Assembly: GCA_022478985.1 (NCBI GenBank)
Contig: JAKSZP010009200.1
Location: forward strand, 310,001-374,000
Source: Massospora cicadina
Taxonomy: Eukaryota > Entomophthoromycota > Entomophthoromycetes > Entomophthorales > Entomophthoraceae
DNA length: 64,000 bases
Direction: 5' to 3'
The notes under the pieces were generated by a model. The model did no database searches and had not been told where the DNA came from. It saw only the letters and a list, made by a program, of their open reading frames with translations. How positions within the stretch are numbered: position 1 is the stretch's first letter; every line of letters starts with the position of its first letter. The position numbers and the translations under genes were made by a program. Of the stretch, positions 23,322-34,582 are shown piece after piece.

Positions 23322-24017
23322 TGTCATGATTAAAAAAATAATAGCAGGGACAGATTGTAATAATAGACAGAGCTTGAAGAGGTCAGATAAAACGATTAAG
23401 AACCTGCCTGACCTGGAACACACCTAGACCAACGTTTGGTAAGGTCAAAAATATTTCCAAGTCGTTTTAGTGTGCTCTTGATGGACATGGGAGCATTATT
23501 CCCTTAGCCTTGCAGTGCACCAATTAAATATTAAATGATGATGATAAGTTACGTCTATTGGGAAAACGGGGCTTTAATTCCAATCATTTACCATATTGCC
23601 AAATCTGGCAGAATCTCTTGCAGTCAATCTCCAGTAGCGAGTGTATTAAAACTATAGTACCACAAATAATGGTGTTTTACGCTTATTGGCATAATTGGCG
23701 CAGTGCATCACCTGATGGAAAGTGATACTCCTTAGTTTAAGTAGTGTTGCAAAACTAAGCTTCTTTGTTTATCATCTGTTTAATATTTATGAACCCTTTC
23801 GTTTTTTATTTTATATGTGCATATGTTTAGTCCTATGTGCTACCTCCAGGAAGACTTAAAAAACGAAGTTTGTAAACCTCGCCCTAGGTCATTTGGAAAC
23901 ATACCCCTTTGTGGTGCACTGTTCACTCTAGTGCTTGCAGGGTATTATTGGTTGGTAAAATAGGTCCCTCCCTACCACCTCTTTAAAAACAGGAGCTTTA
24001 TAGACATGCTCCTGACA
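23322..24017 (+). repeat. P1 5' LTR
   Basis: 696 bp, TGTCAT to TGACA. Landmarks shared with 31762-32469: aagaacctgcctgacct, atattgccaa-tctggcagaat, gcagtgcatcacc, tcgttttttatttta and aaacaggagctttatagac. Divergence is roughly one base in four or five by eye. Confidence 0.8.
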
Positions 24018-25265
24018 TTAGACAGCCAACTTTTACTTTCTCTCGCTGGAACCTATTCCGTGTGTGGGTTTTGTATAGTAATGAAGGGGTTAGTTGTCTG
24101 TGACCGTGTTTTTGATGCTTTTGGATAAATGTAATTGTTCACTTTAGCTGTGTGCCAGCTCAGCGTTTCCTTTGCTACTGCTCACAGTGCAACTCCCACC
24201 CTTTCTGTGAGCGCTTAATGGTTGGACTGTGTAAGGCCTGGATGCTCAGGCTTCCAATTTTCCCACTGCTTCCTTCATTTATAATAAAACTTGCCCTTGT
24301 TGGTCCTTTCCTGGTGTTGATTGGCCTCAGCTTTTACCTGGGGCTCCTGCTTAAGTGTTTCAATTTTTATAAGCATCCTGTGTGTTGGAGGCTATAGAGG
24401 GTTTGGAACGCTTTTGGAAGTGGGGTAACCCAATCTCAGCTGCTTAAAAACCTTCCATTTGTCATTTGTGCATTGTGGAGTTGGGCGCCTTTAGTGCCCC
24501 TATTTTTACGAATTTCTTGGGTCTCAAGCTTACCTGTGTCTGACATGATTAAAACGTCATTTTTCAATTCCTCTTTGGCCACTCCCATGTGGGACGCTCA
24601 GTTAGGGCAATCTCCCCATGCCAACTTTGGCCATCAAATTGGGGTAGATTCTTTACCTCAACTGGAAAAAGCCAGATAATTTGGCCGTCATTTTTTCACC
24701 CAGGAGGCCCTTATAAATACAGGCCCCAAAATCTTGCGCGCGCCTCTGATATAAGAGGAGTCTTACACTTCCATTCCTTAGTTTGGGCGGAAGTCAAAGG
24801 TGAGCAGTGGTCTAGTTCTAATTTTTGTTAACTTTTTCAGTCAATTCTGCCGCGATGATGGCAATTGTGGTGACACCTAAAATATGGCACTCAAAACTAT
24901 ATGGTTTTCTTTGAATGTGGCATGGCTTCTCACCAATTCTCCCTCCATTTTGGGGGAATTCAAGGATCAGACTAGTCTAGTACTAATATAAAATAAATTT
25001 TATTTGATATGGTTTTCCCATTGCACCTTGTTCCTGCGGTGCCAGCTGAATTAACAATGAAAGCCCTAGTGGCGATGGGCTTGGATAATGACAAACAGTT
25101 GGCTATCAGATCAGGTATGGTGTTGATGACGCCAGAAAAGCGTTTTATAATGAAAATTATGTATATTCAGTGAGCCTTCTTTCTGCTCTTGAATTTCTAG
25201 CTTGGAACCCATTTCTGTGTACCATATTAGCTCAATAACCCGCGCTTTATCAATACTATTATTTG
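24018..25265 (+). other. P1 leader/gag region, unrecognised, with gene-like signals
   Basis: By position this is the leader and start of gag in P1, but I recognise no Gag motif. It is less AT-rich than its surroundings. It contains ttataaatac (TATA-like, 24711-24720), a potential short intron with gtgagc at 24800 and ttttcag ending at 24840, and an open frame from an ATG at 25010 reading LVPAVPAELTMKALVAMGLD before a gtatgg donor-like site near 25114. An acceptor-like tttgcag ends at 25268, exactly at the half-LINE D insertion point. It may be leader sequence or captured host DNA. No function is proposed. Confidence 0.3.
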
Positions 25266-25274
25266 CAGGACTTA
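25266..25274 (+). repeat. Target-site duplication, left copy (half-LINE D)
   Basis: caggactta here and at 27187-27195. With the preceding ttt and one mismatch the match extends to 13 bp. The distance gives an element of 1,912 bp, the same length as copy C. Confidence 0.65.
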
Positions 25275-25355
25275 TCTCTTTTCGTTCAGCGTAACTTTCC
25301 AAGAAAATATTACAGAAAAAAGTAAACTGTGATCGCCTGCCTTAGTTTTGCTCTG

Positions 25356-27108
25356 ATGTCCTCAGATTCCCCACCAGCTGCTCCAGTGTGGGGTAGCGGC
25401 GAAACTCCCCTCAACATTTTCTGTCCAGCAGGAAAACGCACTCAGAATGGCTTGCTCAGTCATACCAAACCTCTGAGATGATTTGTTCCTCTCAAGGAAC
25501 TTGACACCCACCTAGCTCATACCCAAGTGGTGCATTGCTGCCCCCCTGGTGTCCCTTGGAGCAGCATGCGTTTTGGCCTTAGGGTCAATTAAGGGGAACA
25601 TTACCTTACCATGACCAAGCCATTATTAAAATGGCTCAGGTGTGATGCTTCCTGCCGGTTTTATTGATTTCCGCCCCTATAAAGGGTAATTTGATATCAG
25701 CTTCAACAGTGAAGATGACGCCGCCACTGCGGCAACTGTGCCCCTGGTTTTCCAGGGTACCCCTCTCCCAACAATTCAGACCCAGCTCCCTTTGGATGCT
25801 CTTTGGTGGTTCAGTTTGCTGGTCTGCACACCCACCTCCCCCTGCGGTGCCCCACCAGGAGCTGATGGAAGGTTTGGCACCCTATGGTTTCTACCCCGTC
25901 TTACAATTTGTGGTCCTATATGGAGCCACACGCCTCGCTGGGCCTCAGGCATATGCCACAATCAGTCCTGAATTTAATAAAATTCCCTTGTCAATTCCCC
26001 CTCGTGCTGTCTTTTTTCTCCCTCTGATCATCCACTTTGGGCCTGCGTCAAGGCAGGTGGACGATCTGTCCATTCTGTTTTGAGTTGGACCACTCAAAAC
26101 GTAAGTGTCCCTCCTTAGCTGCTTCCAACAGCTCTGATTTTTTGTCTGCTGGCTTCAAATCTGCCGCCCACCCTGCGCCAGTTTTGTATGGGGTACAATC
26201 TTACCTTCCCCTCCCCTAAAGCCTGTTGTTGCAGCTGCACCAGCAGCCACCAATCAGCCTCCTCCTCGCCCCAGTGCCACATATGCTCCCTCCAATCAAG
26301 CACTGGCTTGGACCCCTTTTTGTTCCTATGCTTCCTCCAATGAACCAACCAAACCTCAGTCATATGCCAATTCCCCAATCAATTCAACCAAAACCCTTGG
26401 GATCTATTGGCTGAAATTAATGATTCTAGTAATATTATTGAAGGCTCCACTCTCCCAATCGAGCAGTATGTGTATGCTGACCATGACGCTGAGCTACCCC
26501 ATCGTTTATCGCCTCCAGCAAAATGCCAAAATTTTCTAGGTGACCATCAGCTGGCTGTTGAAGCAGCGGCCGAGCCAGATTGTCGTCCTTACCACAAAGC
26601 TGTCACCAAATCATTGGCGATGCTCGCAGTAGGAATCCCTCCTCCCATTATCCCCTCCACCATCAATACGCTCCAAAAGATTAAGCTGATTGACACTCAC
26701 AAAAGCTGCCATGATGCCATCCAGCATGTGGCAGTGATAGCGCAGAGTCCCAAAGCCAAGATTACCTGCACCAATATCACCAAGTTTGTAAAACTCCCTG
26801 ATGCACACATGAAAACTGAAACAGATTTGACCAATTATTTTATCTCTCCTATGATTAACCACTGTCTTCCTGCCACCCCAATCATCAAAAAGTTTGCTTC
26901 ACATTCTACTGACGCCCCAACGCCCTTGCTCTCCACTGTAGCCCATACCCTGCTTTGGGGTGAAGATGATGCCAAGGATGAACCCCGTGATCCCCTCCCC
27001 TTCCTCCATGATGAAATAAGCGGTTCCCGCTGTCCCATCTGGTTGGTTATGTTCACATTTTGTGTGTCATCCGCTCATTTTGGGCAGTTTGTTTGTTTTA
27101 TTTGGTGA
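25356..27108 (+). pseudogene. Half-LINE ORF1-like protein, subfamily D
   Basis: The start at 25356 matches the start of copy C (MSSDSPPAAPVWGS). Further blocks: PAGKRTQNG (about 25428), FIDFRPYKG (about 25665), DISFNSEDDAATAATVPLV (about 25695), a complete zinc knuckle CPFCFELDHSKRKC (about 26068-26109; CX2CX4HX4C), and a proline/alanine-rich linker. An open C-terminal frame runs from about 26400 to 27108 and contains DHQLAVEAAA, AKITCTNITKF and DAPTPLLSTVA. There are stops and frame changes before 26400 but none in the last 230 codons. The knuckle suggests RNA binding. The C-terminal domain is unrecognised. Confidence 0.72.
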
Positions 27109-27140
27109 TGAGTTATTTTGTTTGCTCTTTGAGCTTTTGA

Positions 27141-27179
27141 TAATGTCTGTCCCATGGTTAGCTTACCTCATATAAAATA
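27141..27179 (+). other. Shared 3' tail (half-LINE D)
   Basis: taatgtctgtcccatggtt, agcttacctcatataaaat. Same tail family as LINE B. Confidence 0.83.
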
Positions 27180-27186
27180 TGATTTT

Positions 27187-27195
27187 CAGGACTTA
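27187..27195 (+). repeat. Target-site duplication, right copy (half-LINE D)
   Basis: Partner of 25266-25274. It follows the tail after a few AT bases. Confidence 0.65.
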
Positions 27196-28329
27196 AGAGA
27201 AAGAAAAGAAATAAATTTTACAATATGCAGATGTGTATGCAACTTTTTAGGATGTGCAGGGTATAGGTCCTCAGTGGTGAGAGTGGTCAATTATTACTCT
27301 CCAATTTTTTATGCAAAATTTTCATATTGGCTTGAAATGTCTAATGTAAATTTTACAATTGATGTGCTTGCGTTGTCTTATATGAATAAAGAATATTTTT
27401 GTCAAGAGAGTAGCTATAACTCTCTCATTTCCGAATTATTGGTCTAGGATACACAGCCACACCATAAGAGAACTAGTCACTAGATAAATTGGAAACAAGG
27501 CACCACAGAAAGTGCCGGAGAACAGGGGACCCAGGGACAGGGTGTACAGCATACAATAAATACTAGATAAGCAGTAAACAACAGAAATTGGCTGGACCCC
27601 AAGGAGGAGCCCATAATCAAGTGCAGATCAGTGTCAGGGTACTTGGGTGCCTTGATCTGGAGAGGACCATAATCACCCAGTTATGCATCAGATTTTAGCA
27701 TTATTTTTGTTAAAAATTAAATGACTTATGTTGTTAAGAGACCTCTTCAAGGAGTTCCGCACACAGGTTCGCCCAAGAGACCATGAAAAAACTTAAAACT
27801 AACGGGCACTTTATTGAACCAGTCAACCATCAAAAAAGTTGGTCTTGAGGGATCATTATTCAACATTAGGGGGTAGAATCATTAATCTGCGGTAGTGTTA
27901 CTAAGCCTAAATTAAACTAATAAGCGCAAATTACCATCAGCCACAGTACTGTAGCCTGATATAGTATGAACTCAAGTTATTGATTGCAAGTGAATTCTTA
28001 AAAATTTAGGGCATATTTTAATTGAACAGGTTTAAAATCCTGTTCTCTAAGAAACCATAACGAACCATTTTCTTAGTAACAAAGTTGGTGCTTTTTAACG
28101 TCCTCAATGTAACACAGGGCCGAGCTTATGTACATCTTCAGGATTAACTCAGGCTTATATTGCCTGTACCCAGAGTTGGTCTAAGGTATGCTTTGGTCAG
28201 GAAAGCCTTCCAACTTAACATTTTAGTCTCCTCACGCCCAGCCTTGTTTCTACATTCTGTACCCTCAATTGTGTCATGTAACCATGAGAATTATGACTTT
28301 TTTCTGTCTGCTACTCTTTCTTCCACTTT
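27196..28329 (+). other. P1 gag-proximal region, decayed
   Basis: Between half-LINE D and the P1 protease. An 86-codon frame runs on from the TSD to 27447 without a known motif; it is cysteine-containing and AT-rich. Near 27505-27545 the frame reads AGEQGTQGQGVQ, a short run with glycine at several third positions, and near 27740 DLFKEFRTQVRPRDHEK could be a Gag remnant. None of these is firm. Confidence 0.3.
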
Positions 28330-31300
28330 AGGGTAGTTCAGCACAGCCATTTTGGTGGATATGGGAGCCTCTGAGAATTATATTGACCAGGACCTAAATG
28401 ACTACCTTGAGTTGAACTACTTACCTTTTGGTATGGTTAGGGGATGGGCCTCGCAGGGTATTCCCATGTTAAAGGTTTTGAGGTTTGTGGATTTTAAGTT
28501 GGCAAGTATCATTTAGCTGATTGCTTCTGGGCAATCAAAGAGATTTTTGTACCCAATTAATTTTGAAATGGAGCGTTGGCGAAATTTGATGTCATGATTA
28601 ACTTGAGAGCCAATACAATAGCTTTATCTTTTTGAATGACCAGGAATTTTTAGTCCCTAATCTGAAGCTACACTCAGAGCTTTTTGCCCCAATGTCCAAA
28701 GGTACATAAGCTCAGCCTTACAACTCTGTTAAGCCCACTTTTGAGGTACCCTTACCTTCCTGTTTGGCAGGGTCAAATTATTCATTTGATGCGACTTCTT
28801 CCAGTGTATAACAAGTGCATTAAGAGTTTGATTGTGAGTTCAAACTCACTGTTGATCTGGTGCATATATCACCTCCCATTTACCCTGTAAATTTATGGGA
28901 GGAAGCGGACTTAGACGTGTGGTTTAAGGATTAGTTATCTAAAGGAGCTATATCTCAGCATATCTCTCTGGTATGTCACCACTTCTTTTTGTGATAAAAG
29001 GCAGATGGTACTCTATGCCCGTGCATGAAATATGGGAGCCTGAATAATGTCACTGTTCCAGATCTGCATCCCATTATGGTGGAGTCAAAAATTGCTCGCT
29101 ATGTGAAGGAGAGAATCTTTTTAAAACAGATTGCTAAAACATGTTTAATGAGATCAATATCAAAAATGGGCATGCATGGCTCACCGCAAATCATACCAGA
29201 AAGGGTATCTTCCAGTTCTGTCATTCCTTTTTGGCTGAAGAATGCATCTGCTAATTTCCAAATTCATATCGATGCAGCTTTTTGAAACCTGTTGTTATGC
29301 GCTTTGACCTAATTTGATGATATTTTGATGTTCTCCCCTGAACAAGCAACCCATAAATTTCATCCGTGTTTAGTGGAGGAGCATTTGAGGGCAGCAAACA
29401 TGACTCTGAAAATCAGCAAATGCAAAACATTTTTAAGTCCCAAGTCACCTTCTTGGGCAACTTTTTTATTTAACAAAGACCACATGATAACTCCATACAC
29501 GGAGAAGGAAATTCTCAAATGGCCCATAACAACTTCTGTGAATAATTGAGGAGCTTTTTGGGGATTTGCACTTTCCTTAAAAGTTCACATCTAATCTTTC
29601 TGAGGCAGCAGCGCCTTTTGATAAGGCGAGTTGTGCCAAGTTCTCCAGTGGTCATCCGCCCTAGAGGTTGCCTTCCAAGCATTAAAGTGTACCCTGCTGT
29701 TCAAGTCATTTATAAACCTTGTGGACCCTGAAAGGGAGTTTATAGTGCTATAAAGGCGTTCAACTTCCCAATGGCTTCTGAACTCTTGCAGGAGGAGGAA
29801 GATGGGGTTTAACATCATGTGAGATCATTAGAAGATCTCATTGGCTGAGTTGAATTAAGCTGTTTTGACAAAGATCTTCTGGAAGGAGTGAAAGCCCTGT
29901 CATATTGGCGTCATAATTTTCACGGTTCTTCCCAACCATTCTGCGTTTGTACAGATCACCGTACCCTCTTGTACTAATGCACTCCTCATGCCCTGACCCC
30001 ATGTCAACCCGCTAGCATGAGACCATGGACCAATATGTGCTCTTTTATTTTATAAAGAGCAAGGAGAATAGTTTAGCTGATTCTCTAAGTTGAAACTATA
30101 CTATAGCTCCTGATCCAAAGGAGGTAGAGTTGAACAATATCAATTTTGAATCCGCCAGGTAAAATGTATCTAAGAAGCCCTCTACCATGGCATGCATGCC
30201 AGTGCTTGCTTCTGTGGAGAACGTGGAGGAACATTGTATGTTCATAAAGGTTGGCATTATTAGGCCCTCGTCAGCTGAATATACTATGGTACTCGTCAAG
30301 AGCAAGAAAGTAAATCAGGAAAATATTGCCAGGAATTTCCATGTAAATGACGAGATGATATGGTTTAAGGGACGCTTATGGGTTCCTGTGGTAACACTCC
30401 TCCTGGAGATAAATAAAACCCCCATGATGTAATTACTGTTGGACACCATAGAACGGCGGAGGCCTTGGAACTGATTCACCACAAATATAATTGTAAGGGA
30501 TTAGCCCACAGGTTGGCAGATATTGAAAGATGTACCTAGTCTGCAATAGTATGAAGCCAAATTGCTAGATTCTCGCGTGTATGTTAATATCTTATCAAAA
30601 ACCAGAGGGCCTCAGGACCTTCCTGGCGGTTTATTTTTGTGGAGTTATCTGCTTCTGAGGATTATGATGCTATCATGATAGTGGTGGACCAGTCTACAAA
30701 GTTCGCCCATTTCATTCCTTCAACACCACAGTAGCAGCGACAGAGATGGCTAAGCTATTTGTTTCTCCTGTAATTTTCCCTCCATATGGTGCCCTGGGAG
30801 ATTATCAGTGACCGCGGACCCCAGTTCACATCTGTACTTTGGAAGAAGTTGTGCAAATTGCTTCATATTTCTCCGTGCTACTATACTGCCTACCACCTCC
30901 ATTCAGATGTGCAAACAGAGCAAGTGAACCAGTTCCTGGAATAGTTCTTGCTGTTATACAGTGCAGCCAACCATTCTGAATGGACTTACCATCTTCCTAT
31001 GTCTCATATTAATTATAACAACGCCCTGCATGCTTTAATTAGATGTTCTCCATTCTTTGCCAACTATGGTTTTAAATCTTCATTCAATATGGAACCCAGC
31101 GGTAGGTATAAGGTGGAATATGTGGCAAACTTTTCCAAGCTCATCAAGAAAATACACCAAGGGGTTAACACCAATTTGGAGACCGCCGTGAAGGTATATA
31201 TGAGAACGCAGATGGGAAGAGGTGGGTGTGACTAGCTTACAAGGAAGGGGATCTCGTGATTCTGGATGCTTTAAATATCCTAATCAAAAATCCATGTAGA

Positions 31301-31755
31301 AAATTAGACCTAAAAGTATAGGACCTTACCGCATTGTCAGAAAATTGAGTCATGCCATATATCAGTAAAATCTCCCAAATAATTTAGATATTTTGCGTTG
31401 CTAAGAAAGGGCAATTTATCCTTGTTTAAGGATCACACGCTTGAGACTCCAAAGGAATACCTTATGGAAGTGACCTCAGAGTGAAAGATAGAGGAGGCTG
31501 TAGCCTCCCATCAGGTGAAAAAAATCTAGGGAACCAGGTGTCATAGAAAGGGTTTAATGCAGCGGAGAACAGTTGGTCCCAGCACGTGACTTTGCTCATG
31601 CCTAGGACCTCATTGATGCCTTTCATGAGCGTTTCCCCAATGCATCAAGCCCTAAGCCCAAACCAACTATTGCCATCATGATGCTGGCCCCTGTCCACAC
31701 GAACTTCTTACTGGCAGAAGTCCCTGAGGTGGGGTGGAGCCCCAAAAGAATGGGA
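28330..31755 (+). pseudogene. P1 pol remnant: protease, RT, RNase H, integrase, chromodomain-like end
   Basis: Protease: ILVDMGASENYID (about 28349-28387), with Met where Ser or Thr is usual after the catalytic Asp. RT: MKYGSLNNVTVPDLHPI (29025), PFWLKNASANFQIHIDAAF (29228) and the catalytic box FDDILMFS (29313), where the Tyr codon is a stop (TAA 29310-29312). RNase H end: FCVCTDHRTLL (about 29940) and SKENSLADSLS (about 30058). Integrase: MIVVDQSTKFAHFIPS (about 30672), IISDRGPQFTSVLW (about 30804) and HSDVQTEQVNQFLE (about 30902), which together give the D,D,E residues, then an open stretch 30948-31235. The end reads IGPYRIVRKLSHAIYQ (31318) and KIEEAVASHQVKK (31485), the latter preceded by a stop where chromodomains usually have Trp. 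Non-functional. Confidence 0.86.
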
Positions 31756-31761
31756 GGACAT

Positions 31762-32469
31762 TGTCATTGTTAAATGACGTAATAGTTAAATATTTAAAAC
31801 AATAAGGCATAGCAGAAAAGAGGCCAAGGGGATCAAACTAAAGAACCTGCCTGACCTGAAGCACACCCTGGACCAACGCTAGTTAAGGGCAAAATATTCC
31901 AGATTGGTTCTTGTGTGCGCATGATGGATATGGGGCTGTTACATTCTTGACCTTGCGGTGCACCAGTAATTTGTTAAATGAGGATGGGACGTTACGTTTA
32001 ATTAAAAATGGGGCTTTTAATACCATTCTGTTTACTATATTGCCAATTCTGGCAGAATTCACTTGCAGTCATTCTCAAGAGTGTGAGCGTACTCTAGCTA
32101 TAGGACCACAAATGATGATGTTTTATGATTATTGGTTGGATTGGATGCAGTGCATCACCAAATGAACAGTGATATTACTGACTTTGTTTAAGTAGGATTT
32201 TTGACTAACCTTCATTGTTGGCCATTTGGTTAATAACAAAACCCAATTCGTTTTTTATTTTAATCTTATCATATGATTATTACTATGTGCCGACCTCCAG
32301 GAAGTCTCAAAAACAAAGTTTGTGCAACCCTCACCATTGGTCCTTTTTGCATCATACTCCTTTGTAGTGCAATGTCCACTATAGTGCTATCTGGGTTTTC
32401 CTGGATGGTGGGATGGGACCCTCCCTGCCATATATCCAGAAACAGGAGCTTTATAGACCGCTTCTGACA
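31762..32469 (+). repeat. P1 3' LTR
   Basis: 708 bp, TGTCATTG to TGACA, preceded by the purine-rich agaatgggagga (polypurine-tract-like, 31747-31758). Aligns with 23322-24017. Confidence 0.8.
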
Positions 32470-34570
32470 GAGTACCAATTCATCTCCCCTTGGCATGACA
32501 ATATATGACTCAAGAGTGTTTGCTAAATGTCCTTGGGGTGGTACACAGATTTCAAATGAGGCAACTCGTCATTTAACTGAAACCCTTTTCCTGCCTCCTT
32601 TGCGAGTCTCTTCCAACAATTCATGGCACAATAACGGAATCCATTACAGTAAGCGCACTGAGGTTTCAGGTTCTTCTGGTTCTCAACAATGTGGGCTTAG
32701 GATGGCCAGGATAGGTAGAAGCAGATTATTTAAAACTCAAATTAGGTTCAGGAATTTTGTTAAAAGCTTCCTTATTTACCCAGATACAGGTAAAGTTGCT
32801 TTTCTGGTCAATTATATTCATTTGGACCTCAGGAAGAGATCTTTACTCTGTGATTACAGCAGTTATGGCGTCTTCTAGCATAATACAGCTAGTAGTAACC
32901 AAAGATTGTGCTTGGACATAGAATTGGCTGGCAAACTTTAAAAGAGTTTTCCTTTGGTATACGTTTGATCATTAACTTTTGCTTTTCATTAACTAAGGTC
33001 TGATTGCGTCCAAACTAATAGATTTGGTGCGGTATGGACATTTACAAAAGTGTGAAATTACTTTAAATAAGGAATTATAATTTCATAAGCTATGCTATTC
33101 GGACAGCAATAGATGTACTTCACCTTCTGACAGTCATTCGCCTCCTCCATTGAGCTCTTATAAGCATACATAAAGGAGGAAATAATTTTCTTTTCTAGAG
33201 TGTTCCACCTGAATCTAGGTTTAAATTTGTTCACAATAGGAGTGGAAAGAGTATTGACAGCAGGAAATGAAGAAGGCACATAAACTTCAGTTTTTACTTA
33301 ACCATGTGGGGCCTGTAGTCTAATAGCTATCTCAATCCTTCTAGGTCCTCCTAAACTTTGTCCCAATGGCAGTTTAGAGAGGTTACAGAGGACTCTAGCA
33401 TACCTTTCTCTTTCAGAGCTTGAATTTTAGTACTTTGGAGGATCATCTTATTTTCACGGTCACCTAAAATTATTTAAAAAACTCGTCATGTTAGCACAAG
33501 CTTCAAAATGCAGCTAGCAGTGAGTTTGGCAAATGTGGTGAATTAATCCATCTCATCTGATAAAGCATTGGTCTAATCTCTGGGATCAAGAGGGTCTTTG
33601 TCTAAGAGGAGCTTACATCCTTTAGCCACGTTTCCTATTTTTTTCTCATAAAACTGCATGCGCTGTCAGGACGTCTTATTTCCAGGACTGATAGGATTGT
33701 CAGAAGTGGGTACCAAGAAACTGGATGGCCCTTGTGGTCCTTGGGAACCTTTGAGCTTTCATGCCCTCTAGGGACTTCTGGACCCTCTGACCCTCTTGTC
33801 CCGTCAGTCCCCTCAGTCCCAGGGGCGTTATTGTGTGAGGCTAACTCCTAAAAATTATGCTGTATCAAGTGAGAATGTCCTCAATCTGATTGAGGGTTTG
33901 GCTCCAGGTTTTAATAAGTTGTACAGTTTGACAAAGCTGTTCCACAAGGTAACCCAAGATTCCACAATCTAACATATCAAATTGGTTCAAGCCTCATTAA
34001 TCATTCAGCAATCACCTACAATGGCTTCCAGGTTGTCAAATAAGGAGAGGCAGTATTATATAAATAAAAAGATTTGAGTGCAGGGCTTGGGTGAGTCCTA
34101 ATTAGTGAGCTATTTAATGGTGATGTAGACCAATTATTTTCAGGATGTAGTGTATAGCTGGATTGGTATAGACTTGGAGATAGCGTTCAGTTTCAAAAGC
34201 CAGTTCTCCTATGGGTAGTAAAGCTGAGGTATATAAATCTCAATTGTGGAAGACACAGAGGAGGCACAGAAATAAGTAGAGTGGCCTTTCACTGAGTAGA
34301 TGCCAAATAACTGTTGCTTTATAATCTTTTTTTTGTTCTTATATTGGAGTTGCTACTGATCTTGTTCAACGAAAGGTAGGGAGAATTGAAAAGTTTCCCA
34401 TAATTCAAGCTTCTATGGTGTAGAGGAGTTACTTTATACTTAGATGTTTTGATCCATTTTGTTATGCTTTTTGACAGTCAGAAGATTTGCCTCCTTGATT
34501 GCTGGTATACTCCATTTTTAAGATAGATGTTTTCATTGGACAGCTCAGAGGGCCCTTGTAGTGAGCACCA
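32470..34570 (-). pseudogene. Mi1 gag remnant with a collagen-like stretch
   Basis: Minus-strand Gag debris. SSMEEANDCQKVKYIYCC (33150-33100) aligns with the equivalent part of Mi2 gag near 47.5 kb (SIEEATDLQ-type). At 33845-33725 the minus strand encodes glycine at nearly every third residue, readable as GTEGTDGTRGSEGPE or, one frame over, GLRGLTGQEGQR. This occupies the position where Mi2 has a clear Gly-X-Y run. The right end holds a PBS-like site. Stops are frequent. The 127-codon plus-strand frame at 32495-32878 opposite this region has no recognised motif and is probably chance. Confidence 0.6.
34554..34570 (-). promoter_or_regulatory. Mi1 primer-binding-site-like sequence
   Basis: On the minus strand tggtgctcactacaagg, 12 bp inside the 5' LTR. 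It matches the Mi2 site (tggtgctccctgccagg) at 14 of 17 positions. A tRNA 3' end would pair here to prime reverse transcription; the tRNA is not identified. Confidence 0.55.
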
Positions 34571-34582
34571 CTTATAAAGTCT

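Larger units (their letters stand above)
25275..27186 (+). mobile_element. ORF1-only half-LINE, copy D, full length
   Basis: 1,912 bp with the same architecture as the element at 13169-15080: short 5' UTR (cgttcagcgtaactttc resembles the start of C), ORF1-like frame from 25356, stop at 27106-27108, short 3' UTR, and the shared tail. Protein similarity to copy C is low in the C-terminal domain, so D is a separate subfamily. It sits inside the gag/leader part of P1. Confidence 0.8.
23322..32469 (+). mobile_element. Ty3/gypsy element P1 (chromovirus-like), inserted in Mi1
   Basis: Direct repeats 23322-24017 and 31762-32469 start TGTCAT and end TGACA. They enclose a 5' region of about 4.3 kb (including half-LINE D) and a plus-strand pol from about 28330 to 31560. 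Without D the interior is about 5.8 kb, normal for this superfamily. The 5-bp flanks (ttgta, gagta) agree at only three positions, so the TSD is not proven. Pol has many stops. A decayed chromodomain-like end suggests a chromovirus. Confidence 0.78.

Noticed and set aside
24152..24397. 81-codon hydrophobic frame as a membrane protein
   Set aside because: It sits in the P1 leader region without conserved features; hydrophobicity follows from T-rich composition.
32495..32878. 127-codon plus-strand frame as a possible host gene
   Set aside because: It lies inside Mi1 opposite gag debris, just after the P1 LTR, with no motif. Length alone is weak support.
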